Assembly (NCBI GenBank): GCA_002295325.1
Contig: DBGA01000070.1
Location: 23,943 to 37,590, forward strand
From: Ruminococcaceae bacterium UBA866
GTDB taxonomy: Bacteria > Bacillota > Clostridia > Oscillospirales > Ruminococcaceae
Reading direction: 5' to 3'
DNA length: 13,648 bases
Shown here one piece after another: positions 5,675-12,308 of the stretch. The position numbers and the translations under genes were made by a program. The notes beneath the pieces are model-generated. The model had not been told where the DNA came from, searched no databases, and worked only from the letters and a program-made list of their open reading frames with translations. Every line of letters starts with the position of its first letter. Within the stretch, counting starts at the first letter, position 1.

Positions 5675-6340
5675 ATGATAAAGGCAGTAATCTTTGATTT
5701 AGATGGCACACTTGTAGATACACTACACTCAATCGCACATTTTGCAAACAGTGCGTTGAAGCATTACGGATACGATGAGATTGAAACCCAAAAATATCGC
5801 TATCTAGTAGGCAATGGAGCAGATAACCTTGTTCGTGGTATGCTTAAAACAATAGACAAGTATACTGAGGAGGGATTTGAAAATGTGAGGGCACTTTATA
5901 ACAAAAGCTATGATGATAATTTTATGCATTTGACAACTGCCTATGATGGAATTTCTGAATTGATTTCCTCCCTAAGGGCGATGGGAATAAAGCTAGCTGT
6001 CCTTTCAAATAAACCTCATTCGACTACGAAAAAAATTGTTGAGGCTTTGTTCCCAGAACAGTTTGATATCTGCTATGGGAAAAGAGAGGATATTCCTCGC
6101 AAGCCTGACCCAACAGCTGTTTTTAGCATTCTAAAAGAACTAGGAGTTTCTGCTGACGAGTGTGTTTATGTTGGAGATACTTCAACCGATATGCAAACAG
6201 GGCATAATGCAAAATTGTTTACTATCGGTGTGCTTTGGGGCTTTCGAGATAGACAAGAGCTTGAGGAATATGGCGCAGATATTATTGCATCAACTCCATT
6301 TGAGATTTTAGAATACATAGTAAGGGCAATGATGGGATAG
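5675..6340 (+). CDS. HAD-family phosphatase, phosphoglycolate phosphatase-like
   Basis: A 221-residue cytoplasmic HAD hydrolase, subclass IA with an alpha-helical cap at about residues 15-85. Motif I is DLDGTLVDT with nucleophile Asp8 and acid/base Asp10. Motif II is LSNKP (Ser111). Motif III is Lys143 in RKPDP. Motif IV is GDTSTDM with Asp168 and Asp172 binding Mg2+. The length and motifs fit Gph/PpaX-type enzymes, but HAD substrate specificity is not predictable at this level; pyrophosphate or sugar phosphates are possible. AGGAGA precedes the ATG. Co-transcription with a metal transporter may reflect Mg/Mn dependence or chance. Confidence 0.88.
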   Translation: MIKAVIFDLDGTLVDTLHSIAHFANSALKHYGYDEIETQKYRYLVGNGADNLVRGMLKTIDKYTEEGFENVRALYNKSYDDNFMHLTTAYDGISELISSLRAMGIKLAVLSNKPHSTTKKIVEALFPEQFDICYGKREDIPRKPDPTAVFSILKELGVSADECVYVGDTSTDMQTGHNAKLFTIGVLWGFRDRQELEEYGADIIASTPFEILEYIVRAMMG

Positions 6341-6381
6341 TATTTTGTGTGAAAATAAATAAATAATTAAACTTATTTTTA

Positions 6382-6396
6382 GGATAATTATTATCA
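6382..6396. promoter_or_regulatory. Fur-box-like palindrome with no obvious target
   Basis: GATAATTATTATC (6383-6395) is a perfect 6-1-6 palindrome. With its flanks it matches 14 of 15 positions of the Bacillus 7-1-7 Fur-type box TGATAATNATTATCA. It lies between the HAD stop and the shared terminator, so no annotated promoter sits there. It may be chance in AT-rich DNA. Confidence 0.3.
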
Positions 6397-6424
6397 TAAA
6401 TTAAACAAGTAAATATCAGTGCAA

Positions 6425-6454
6425 AAAAGGATAGACCCTGCAGTCTATCCTTTT
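6425..6454. terminator. Bidirectional terminator between HAD gene and araC-type gene
   Basis: Perfect 12-bp arms (6425-6436 and 6443-6454) around CCTGCA, with A and T runs at the two ends. The plus-strand side serves the ZIP/HAD operon. The minus-strand side lies two bases after the regulator's stop codon. Confidence 0.88.
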
Positions 6455-6456
6455 CC

Positions 6457-7284
6457 TCACCCCATTCGACGAAACTCGGATGGGGTTTTCCCTTTTATCT
6501 TAGAAAAAACCTTTGAAAAGTAGTTTTGATCAGAAAATCCGCAAAGCTCTGCTATTTCACTAACTGACTTGCTTGTCATGGTAAGAAGTCCGGTTGCATG
6601 GTTGATGCGCACCTTTGTCAAATACTCATTTATGGTAACACCATATGCTCTTTTAAAGGTATTAATGAGGGTTGCACGGCTGCAAAAAAATCGTTCGTAT
6701 AGAAGCTCAATCGTAATTTTACTTTTGTAGTTTTGGTCAATATAACGTTTTATTTCATGAGAAAGATCTTGCTTCGTTGAGTTAAGACGGTTTGTCAATG
6801 TAATATATTCAGCACATATAGCCATAATAGAAAGGCATGAAACGATATTTTCCTTGGCTCGAATATGAATTTTTGAAACTGCATCTGAAAGCTCTTTTTT
6901 GTCAGCAATGAAGGGTGAGGCAGCACTTATAACAAAAGATGGGCTGGAGTTTAGAGTATCAAGGGTTTGTCCCATCATCAGATACCCTGTAAGCTTGCCA
7001 AAGCTGTAAAGAGGAGCCACCGCATCATAAAGCCCAAAACTACATTGATACAAATAGACCTGGTTTGTTTCTTGAACTCTTTTAAACGCTTTCATATCAT
7101 TTTCGTGACAGCTCATTTTTGCTTTTTCATTTTGCTTCATCAGCTTGCAAAAAGGACTTTGATCTTTTGGATATGCAGCAACCTCGTTAAATTCGGTATC
7201 AAAGACTGAAATTCTAAATCCAGAAATATTGTGAAGTTCCTTTAAAACGGTTGAAAGCTCAATTTGATTTGGAATAATAATCAC
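6457..7284 (-). CDS. AraC-family transcriptional regulator with PocR sensor domain
   Basis: A 275-residue two-domain regulator. Residues about 5-165 form a PocR-type ligand-sensing domain, recognisable from FCKLM, then C-END-KAF, then YLYQCSFGLYDAVAPL, with Cys46, Cys59 and Cys81 in the family positions. Residues 175-272 form the AraC double helix-turn-helix, including the signature CGFSDQNYFSKVFSKIKGKT (248-267) followed by PSEF. It is divergent from the nucleotidyltransferase-kinase-epimerase operon and probably controls it in response to a sugar or derivative. The start is odd: the frame opens at GTG 7282-7284 inside the Shine-Dalgarno-like GAGGTGAT, so translation may really begin at one of the ATT codons just downstream. 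Confidence 0.9.
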   Translation of the reverse strand: MIIIPNQIELSTVLKELHNISGFRISVFDTEFNEVAAYPKDQSPFCKLMKQNEKAKMSCHENDMKAFKRVQETNQVYLYQCSFGLYDAVAPLYSFGKLTGYLMMGQTLDTLNSSPSFVISAASPFIADKKELSDAVSKIHIRAKENIVSCLSIMAICAEYITLTNRLNSTKQDLSHEIKRYIDQNYKSKITIELLYERFFCSRATLINTFKRAYGVTINEYLTKVRINHATGLLTMTSKSVSEIAELCGFSDQNYFSKVFSKIKGKTPSEFRRMG

Positions 7285-7326
7285 CTCTTTTGGTAAATAG
7301 TGAATGAAGAATGAAAGGATGTAGTA

Positions 7327-7355
7327 TTGACAGCTCTAACTAAACAGTGTAAAAT
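7327..7355 (+). promoter_or_regulatory. Promoter of the nucleotidyltransferase-nahK-galE operon
   Basis: TTGACA (7327-7332), a 17-bp spacer, TAAAAT (7350-7355). The predicted start near 7362 falls in the first copy of the direct repeat and gives a leader of about 107 nt. Confidence 0.65.
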
Positions 7356-7358
7356 CAA

Positions 7359-7392
7359 AATTATTATACTATATTACTAATTATTATACTAT
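7359..7392. repeat. Two 14-bp direct repeats, 20-bp period: candidate AraC operator
   Basis: AATTATTATACTAT occurs at 7359-7372 and 7379-7392, exactly 20 bp apart, so both copies face the same side of the helix. Tandem direct sites about two turns apart are typical of AraC-family regulators. The second copy contains the -10 of the divergent regulator promoter and the first contains the predicted start of the operon. An adjacent inverted repeat (ATACTAT/ATAGTAT, 7386-7403) extends the second copy. Confidence 0.5.
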
Positions 7393-7410
7393 TTTTTATA
7401 GTATTTGCAA
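7383..7410 (-). promoter_or_regulatory. Promoter of the PocR-AraC regulator gene
   Basis: On the minus strand: TTGCAA (7405-7410), a 16-bp spacer, perfect TATAAT (7383-7388). It faces the operon promoter, and the two transcripts would overlap across about 7362-7376, which suits mutual control. Confidence 0.55.
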
Positions 7411-7468
7411 GTGATAAAGGATAATATCTAAGTAACAAAAGAAATTAAATATGTAAGGAGATTTTTTT

Positions 7469-8395
7469 ATGAATAAGGAACCAGTATTAGTGATTATGGC
7501 AGCAGGAATGGGAAGTCGTTACGGTGGACTAAAACAAATTGACCCAATAGATGAGCAAGGTCATATCATTATTGATTTTTCAATATATGATGCAATCAGA
7601 GCAGGATTTAAGAAGATTATATTTATTATCAAGCATGAAATTGCAGCAGACTTTAAAGAAGTAATCGGGGACAGAATTTCAAAATTTATTGAAGTTGAGT
7701 ATGTTTATCAAGATTTGACAAATCTTCCAGAGGGCTTTACTGTTCCAGAGGGAAGAGTAAAACCTTGGGGCACAAGCCATGCAATTTTGAGCTGCTTGGG
7801 CAAGATTGACGGTCCTTTTGCAGTAATTAACGCAGACGATTGCTACGGTGCTGACGCATACAAAGTGTTGTATGATTACCTTATAAAAACACCAAAAAAT
7901 GAGTTCGATTATGCAATGGTTGGATACATCCTAGAGAACACATTGACTGATAACGGTCACGTTGCAAGGGGTGTTTGTACAACAAGTGATGATGGCTATC
8001 TAACTTGCATCGACGAGAGAATTCGTATTGAGAAAAAGTCAGACCATACAGCATATACTGAGGATGACGGAGCAACTTGGATAACAATTCCTAAAGGTAG
8101 CCCAGTTTCAATGAATATGTGGGGCTTCCAATCAAGCATTCTAAATGTTCTTAATGAGCGTTTTGCAGACTTTCTAGATAAAAACCTTGAGAAAAATCCA
8201 ATGAAATGCGAGTATCTTCTTCCAACAATTGTAGGAGAGTTGCTCAAAGAAGGCAAAGCGACAGTAAAAGTACTTCATTCAGATGACAGATGGTATGGCG
8301 TTACTTATAAAGAAGACAAAGAAACTGTAATGAATGCAATAAAAGAGTTGAAAGCAAAGGGTGTTTACCCAACAAACCTATGGGAGGAAAAGTAA
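7469..8395 (+). CDS. Sugar-phosphate nucleotidyltransferase (UDP-sugar pyrophosphorylase-like)
   Basis: A 308-residue cytoplasmic NTP-transferase with a GT-A-like fold that would join a sugar 1-phosphate to UTP (or another NTP), releasing pyrophosphate. The nucleotide-binding loop MAAGMGSRYGGLKQ is at 10-23, KPWGTSHAIL at 98-107 and the metal-binding NADDCYG at 121-127. VSMNMWGF (213-220) matches the sugar-binding strand of this group. It is unlike the GalT-type LnpC enzyme of bifidobacteria and clearly not GlmU, since it has no left-handed helix domain. Position directly before nahK and galE suggests HexNAc-1-P or hexose-1-P as substrate; this is inferred. AAGGAG lies 8 bases before the ATG. 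The stop is two bases before the next start. Confidence 0.85.
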   Translation: MNKEPVLVIMAAGMGSRYGGLKQIDPIDEQGHIIIDFSIYDAIRAGFKKIIFIIKHEIAADFKEVIGDRISKFIEVEYVYQDLTNLPEGFTVPEGRVKPWGTSHAILSCLGKIDGPFAVINADDCYGADAYKVLYDYLIKTPKNEFDYAMVGYILENTLTDNGHVARGVCTTSDDGYLTCIDERIRIEKKSDHTAYTEDDGATWITIPKGSPVSMNMWGFQSSILNVLNERFADFLDKNLEKNPMKCEYLLPTIVGELLKEGKATVKVLHSDDRWYGVTYKEDKETVMNAIKELKAKGVYPTNLWEEK

Positions 8396-8397
8396 GA

Positions 8398-9513
8398 ATG
8401 GATAGAAAATACGCTTGCTCAAAAATAGAGGAGGCAATCGCTAACTTTGCAATTGAGGGCGAATGCATTGAGCGCAATCCTTATGGAAGTGGACATATCA
8501 ATGACACTTTCTTAGTAAAATGCAAAGATGAAGATGGTAAAGAAAACCGCTATGTGCTTCAAAGAATGAACCATGAGATTTTCAAATCACCAGAGGAACT
8601 TGTTGAAAACATTTCGGGTGTAACCCGTCATCTAAAGGCTAAAATCGTTGCAAATGGTGGCGATTATATGCGTGAAACTCTAAATATGATTGAGACCTTA
8701 GACAAAAAGTTTTACTATAAAGATTCAATTGGCTGTTACTGGCGCATGTATTATTTCATTGCTGATGCAACTTGCTTTGACTTAGTTGAAAAGCCAGAAC
8801 ATTTTTATCAAAGTGGTGTAGCTTTTGGAAATTTCCAAAAACTACTTAGTGATTACCCAGCAGAAAAACTACATGAAACAATTATTGATTTTCACAATAC
8901 TGGCAAACGTTATGAAACTTTCCTACAAGCTGTAAAAGAAGATAAGCTAGGACGCGCAAAAGATGTTCAAGCAGAAATTGACTTTATTATGGCTCGTGAA
9001 AATGATACAACAGTTTGTGGTGATATGCTTAAAAAATCTGAGCTACCTCTAAGGGTTACTCATAACGACACAAAGCTTAACAATGTAATGATTGACGATG
9101 CAACCGGTAAAGGACTTTGCGTTTTAGATCTTGACACAGTTATGCCAGGATTGAGTATCAATGATTTTGGTGATTCTGTTCGTTTTGGTGCAAGCACAGC
9201 AAAAGAGGATGAGCAGGATTTAAGCAAAGTTACTATGGATATTAATCTGTTTGATGTTTTTTCAAAAGGATTTTTGGAAGCTTGCGGAGATGCTTTGACC
9301 CAAAATGAAATTAATATGCTACCATTTGGCGCAAAAATAATGACTTTTGAGTGTGGAATGAGATTTTTAACTGACTATCTTCAAGGGGATGTTTACTTCA
9401 AAATCCACAGAGAAGGACACAACCTAGACCGTTGTCGCACACAACTAAAGCTAGTTGCTGATATGGAAAATAAATGGTCTGAAATGAAAGCAGTGATTGA
9501 AAAATATCGCTAA
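8398..9513 (+). CDS. nahK: N-acetylhexosamine 1-kinase (NahK/LnpB-like)
   Basis: A 371-residue kinase of the aminoglycoside-phosphotransferase fold that phosphorylates GlcNAc or GalNAc at C1 with ATP. I recognise the Bifidobacterium NahK pattern along its length: [14 protein letters not shown] (27-40), RYVLQRMN (51-58), the catalytic-loop [12 protein letters not shown] (218-229, catalytic Asp224), the Mg-binding LDLDTVMPG (243-251), [12 protein letters not shown] (256-267), and ECGMRFL-DYL-GDVYF and RTQLKLV near the end. Start 8398 is chosen because GGGAGGA lies 9 bases upstream. The in-frame ATG at 8380 is inside the previous gene, overlaps that site and adds only six residues. It is tightly coupled to the upstream gene, and galE follows after 20 bases. 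Exact sugar preference is not provable here. Confidence 0.88.
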   Translation: MDRKYACSKIEEAIANFAIEGECIERNPYGSGHINDTFLVKCKDEDGKENRYVLQRMNHEIFKSPEELVENISGVTRHLKAKIVANGGDYMRETLNMIETLDKKFYYKDSIGCYWRMYYFIADATCFDLVEKPEHFYQSGVAFGNFQKLLSDYPAEKLHETIIDFHNTGKRYETFLQAVKEDKLGRAKDVQAEIDFIMARENDTTVCGDMLKKSELPLRVTHNDTKLNNVMIDDATGKGLCVLDLDTVMPGLSINDFGDSVRFGASTAKEDEQDLSKVTMDINLFDVFSKGFLEACGDALTQNEINMLPFGAKIMTFECGMRFLTDYLQGDVYFKIHREGHNLDRCRTQLKLVADMENKWSEMKAVIEKYR

Positions 9514-9533
9514 ATGTTAAAGGAGGTAAACCT

Positions 9534-10547
9534 ATGTCAATTTTAGTTACAGGTGGAGCAGGATATATTGGTAGTCATACTTGTGTTGAGTTGTTAGATG
9601 CTGGTTATGACGTTGTTGTAGTTGATAACTTTGTAAATTCTTCAGAAGAGTCAATTAAGAGAGTAGAAAAAATTACAGGTAAAACTATAAAGTTCTACGA
9701 AGCGGATATCGGCGATGAAAAAGCAATGGAAGAAATTTTTACGAAAGAGAAAATTGACTCAGTTATTCACTTTGCAGGGCTTAAAGCAGTTGGTGAGTCG
9801 GTTTACAAACCGCTTGAATATTATCAAAATAACGTTACGGGAACTTTGGTTCTTTGTGATGTTATGAGAAAACACAATGTAAAAGATATTGTATTTAGCT
9901 CGTCAGCGACTGTTTATGGTAACCCACATACTGTTCCTATTAAAGAGGATTTCCCACTTTCTGTTACAAATCCATATGGCAGAACAAAGTTGATGCTTGA
10001 GGAGATTTTCAGAGATTTATATGTTTCAGACAATGAGTGGAATATAGTTTTACTTCGCTACTTTAACCCGGTTGGTGCACACAAAAGTGGTACAATTGGT
10101 GAAAACCCTAAGGGAATTCCAAACAATCTAACTCCGTATATTACTCAAGTTGCAGTTGGAAAGCTTGAATGCCTGAGTGTGTTTGGCGATGATTATGATA
10201 CTGTTGACGGAAGTGGCGTGCGTGATTATATCCATGTTGTTGACCTAGCACTTGGACATATTAGAGCGATTGAAAAACTAAAAGAGAAAAAAGGCGTGTT
10301 GACATATAATCTCGGTACTGGGGTTGGATACAGTGTAATTCAAATGGTAAAAGCCTTTGAAAATGCCACACAGAGAGAAATTAAATATAAATTTGTACCT
10401 CGTCGTGCAGGGGATATAGCATCTTGTTATGCAGATGCAAGCAAGGCAAAAGCTGAACTTAATTGGGAAGCAAAACTTGGTTTAAAAGAAATGTGCGAGG
10501 ACTCATGGCGTTGGCAGTCAAACAACCCAAACGGCTATGACAAATAA
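9534..10547 (+). CDS. galE: UDP-glucose/UDP-N-acetylglucosamine 4-epimerase
   Basis: A 337-residue short-chain dehydrogenase-type epimerase with bound NAD+, interconverting UDP-Gal/UDP-Glc and probably UDP-GalNAc/UDP-GlcNAc. The Rossmann motif GGAGYIGS is at 7-14, the catalytic region SSSATVYG at 122-129, and the YxxxK pair is Tyr148/Lys152. RYFNPVGAH (175-183) and the C-terminal [13 protein letters not shown] are standard for GalE. At the hexagonal-box gate, SCYADAS aligns Cys298 with E. coli Tyr299 and human Cys307; small residues there allow N-acetylated substrates. AAAGGAGG is 7 bases before the ATG. It is the last gene of the three-gene operon and is followed by a strong terminator. Confidence 0.96.
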   Translation: MSILVTGGAGYIGSHTCVELLDAGYDVVVVDNFVNSSEESIKRVEKITGKTIKFYEADIGDEKAMEEIFTKEKIDSVIHFAGLKAVGESVYKPLEYYQNNVTGTLVLCDVMRKHNVKDIVFSSSATVYGNPHTVPIKEDFPLSVTNPYGRTKLMLEEIFRDLYVSDNEWNIVLLRYFNPVGAHKSGTIGENPKGIPNNLTPYITQVAVGKLECLSVFGDDYDTVDGSGVRDYIHVVDLALGHIRAIEKLKEKKGVLTYNLGTGVGYSVIQMVKAFENATQREIKYKFVPRRAGDIASCYADASKAKAELNWEAKLGLKEMCEDSWRWQSNNPNGYDK

Positions 10548-10572
10548 AGCGTTCTAATAGATTTTAAATAGC

Positions 10573-10611
10573 AAAAAACCACGAGTAACCAGTTTGGTCT
10601 CGTGGTTTTTT
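10573..10611 (+). terminator. Terminator of the nucleotidyltransferase-nahK-galE operon
   Basis: Perfect 13-bp arms (10573-10585 and 10599-10611) with a 13-nt loop that can itself pair ACCA with TGGT. The stem ends in six T. It lies 25 bases after the galE stop. Confidence 0.92.
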
Positions 10612-10667
10612 GTGTAAATAAAGAATGAATAGTTTGAATTTATGTAGAACAAAAATTATTTTTCTGA

Positions 10668-10781
10668 TATAATAACCTCTAAGGTATCCGAAATTAGAGA
10701 TTTTAATTATAACGAGAGCATTTCATTACGGGTAAATATTTTTTGTGATATCATACTAAATAATAATAACGTTGGTATACT
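10668..10781 (+). promoter_or_regulatory. Candidate tandem promoters of the DedA-family gene
   Basis: Two extended -10 elements: TGA-TATAAT (10665-10673) and TGG-TATACT (10773-10781). Both have weak -35 regions. The second would give a leader of about 36 nt. Right after the first, CTCTAA (10677-10682) can pair with TTAGAG (10694-10699). The rest of the 10612-10824 gap shows nothing recognisable. Confidence 0.4.
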
Positions 10782-10824
10782 ATTAAAAAAGACAGATTTT
10801 ATGAAGTAGAAAAGGAACGACAAT

Positions 10825-11445
10825 ATGCAGGAACTGATTATTGAAACCATGAACCAATTCGGATATTGGGGAATTGCGCTTTTAATTGCAATCGAGAATA
10901 TTTTCCCACCAATTCCGTCAGAGGTAATTTTAACATTTGGCGGGTTTATGACTACATACACCGATATGAATATATGGCTTGTTGCATTTTTTGCAACCAT
11001 AGGTTCGGTTGTCGGTGCATTTGTGCTTTATGGTATCGGTCGAATATTAAGCGAAGAACGATTAGAAAAGTGGCTTGGTGGTAGATGGGGAAGGATACTG
11101 CATTTAAAGCCATCCGATGTGAAAAAAGCGGACATTTGGTTTAGAAAAAAAGGAAAAGCAACAGTATTCTTTTGTAGGTTTATTCCTATCGTTAGAAGCC
11201 TAATATCCATACCCGCGGGAATGTCAAAAATGAATATGTGGGTATTTCTTTTGCTTACGACAATAGGAACAAGCATTTGGAACATTGTGCTTGTATGGCT
11301 TGGAGCAATTGCCGGCGCTTCATGGGAAAGTGTCGTCAATTATATTGGGATTTACTCTACGGTTGTGCTTGCAACTATTGTAATCTGCTTGCTAGGTTTT
11401 TCATATTGGTTTTACAAAAAACGCTTTAAAAAGAAAGATAAATAA
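10825..11445 (+). CDS. DedA-family membrane protein
   Basis: A 206-residue integral membrane protein of the DedA/VTT superfamily, which includes the undecaprenyl-phosphate translocases (UptA type) and the E. coli YqjA/YghB proteins needed for envelope integrity. Visible marks are Glu24 in AIENIFPPIPSE (22-33), the amphipathic re-entrant region, FFCRFIPIVRSLISIPAG (115-132) with its paired arginines Arg118 and Arg124, and helices at about 50-72, 137-160 and 175-195, followed by a lysine-rich cytoplasmic tail. Which lipid it moves is not certain. An AAGGA site precedes the ATG. It is a single-gene unit between the galE terminator and the TetR promoter, with no functional link to either neighbour visible. 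Confidence 0.92.
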   Translation: MQELIIETMNQFGYWGIALLIAIENIFPPIPSEVILTFGGFMTTYTDMNIWLVAFFATIGSVVGAFVLYGIGRILSEERLEKWLGGRWGRILHLKPSDVKKADIWFRKKGKATVFFCRFIPIVRSLISIPAGMSKMNMWVFLLLTTIGTSIWNIVLVWLGAIAGASWESVVNYIGIYSTVVLATIVICLLGFSYWFYKKRFKKKDK

Positions 11446-11452
11446 CATCTTT

Positions 11453-11484
11453 AGACGAGGGCAACCGTAAGGCTGTCCTCGTCT
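11453..11484 (+). terminator. GUAA-capped hairpin after the DedA gene
   Basis: AGACGAGGGCA (11453-11463) pairs with TGTCCTCGTCT (11474-11484) with one G-U pair. After an A-C mismatch, CC/GG closes on the GNRA tetraloop GTAA (11467-11470). It begins seven bases after the DedA stop. The following bases are only moderately T-rich, so it may be a weak terminator or a 3'-end stabiliser. Confidence 0.5.
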
Positions 11485-11587
11485 GTCCGTCTGTATAAAC
11501 CGTGGTTAGTTGGTAAATTTAGTAGGTAATGATTGCGTTGATTTTATAGAGATAGTGTGAATTTTTTGTAACTTAAAAATTACTGTA

Positions 11588-11616
11588 TTGACAAGTGACA
11601 GGGTGTCACATATAAT
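11588..11616 (+). promoter_or_regulatory. Near-consensus promoter of the TetR/ABC exporter operon
   Basis: TTGACA (11588-11593), exactly 17 bp, TATAAT (11611-11616). The predicted start is near 11623. Such a strong promoter needs a repressor, which fits the two operators embedded in it. Confidence 0.88.
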
Positions 11617-11632
11617 TAATGACAGGGTGTCA
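11595..11632. promoter_or_regulatory. Two tandem TetR-type operators (TGACAGGGTGTCA)
   Basis: The palindrome TGACAGGGTGTCA occurs twice, at 11596-11608 (extended by one base pair on each side, 11595-11609) and at 11620-11632, 24 bp apart. The first fills the -35/-10 spacer and the second covers the start site. Occupancy of either would block RNA polymerase. The TetR protein encoded directly downstream is the obvious ligand. Confidence 0.8.
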
Positions 11633-11665
11633 GTTCTGCGAAAAACTCATAAAAGGAGGCAAGAA

Positions 11666-12280
11666 ATGATTAAGTCGACATTCTATAATTTGCCACAGGA
11701 GAAAAAAAATCGACTTATTTGTGCGGCAAAAAAGGAATTCATACGCACTTCATACAACGAGGCATCAATCAATAGAATAATAAAGGATGCACAAATTTCC
11801 CGTGGTAGTTTTTATACCTATTTTGACGTTAAATCGGATTTGGCAAGATGTTTAATGGATGAATATTTCAAAATTATAGAAAATCAAATACAGGATGCGT
11901 TAAAACAAGGAAATGGGGATATCTTTTCTATGTTTACGCAGTTGTTTGATATCACCCTTGAATATACCGAATTTAAAAATGATGTGGAGTTATTTCATTC
12001 ACTCTTTAGAGCTATGCGTTCAACTAGTGAGTCTGAAGGCCCTATCATGTATCATGAAGAAACAAAAAATAAACATCTTTCTTATATTTTGGGAAAGATA
12101 GATAGGAAAAAGCTTGCAGTTTCGAGTGATGATGAGCTTAAAGACCTTTTAGAATTACTTGTTGTTGCCCTCAAACAATCGCTTGGAAAAGCATTGTCAA
12201 AAAATTCCACAAAAGAGGTAGCAAGACAAAGCTTTTTATATAAGCTAAACATGATACAAAATGGGGTACTAAAGCCATAA
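11666..12280 (+). CDS. TetR-family transcriptional repressor
   Basis: A 204-residue repressor. The N-terminal DNA-binding domain has the TetR helix-turn-helix EASINRIIKDAQISRGSFYT (32-51) followed by YFDVKSDL. The remaining roughly 140 residues form the helical ligand-binding and dimer domain, which is too variable to predict a ligand. The start at 11666 is set by AAAGGAGG 7-8 bases upstream. The frame runs open back to 11588, but that part is the promoter itself, so it is not translated. The ABC exporter gene begins 28 bases after the stop; the likely role is drug- or toxin-induced derepression of that exporter and of itself. Confidence 0.93.
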   Translation: MIKSTFYNLPQEKKNRLICAAKKEFIRTSYNEASINRIIKDAQISRGSFYTYFDVKSDLARCLMDEYFKIIENQIQDALKQGNGDIFSMFTQLFDITLEYTEFKNDVELFHSLFRAMRSTSESEGPIMYHEETKNKHLSYILGKIDRKKLAVSSDDELKDLLELLVVALKQSLGKALSKNSTKEVARQSFLYKLNMIQNGVLKP

Positions 12281-12308
12281 CACCAAAACATAGAAAGGAA
12301 ATGGAAGA

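Noticed and set aside
10707..11000. Minus-strand 97-codon frame overlapping the DedA gene start
   Set aside because: It is antisense to a well-supported membrane-protein gene, with no ribosome site or recognisable domain.
11453..11484. Strong intrinsic terminator after the DedA gene
   Set aside because: The stem is strong, but there is no real U-tract after it, so it is listed only as a weak terminator or stabilising hairpin.
11588..11665. Longer TetR start giving 26 extra residues
   Set aside because: That stretch is the -35, operator, -10 and second operator of the gene's own promoter. A good Shine-Dalgarno serves ATG 11666.
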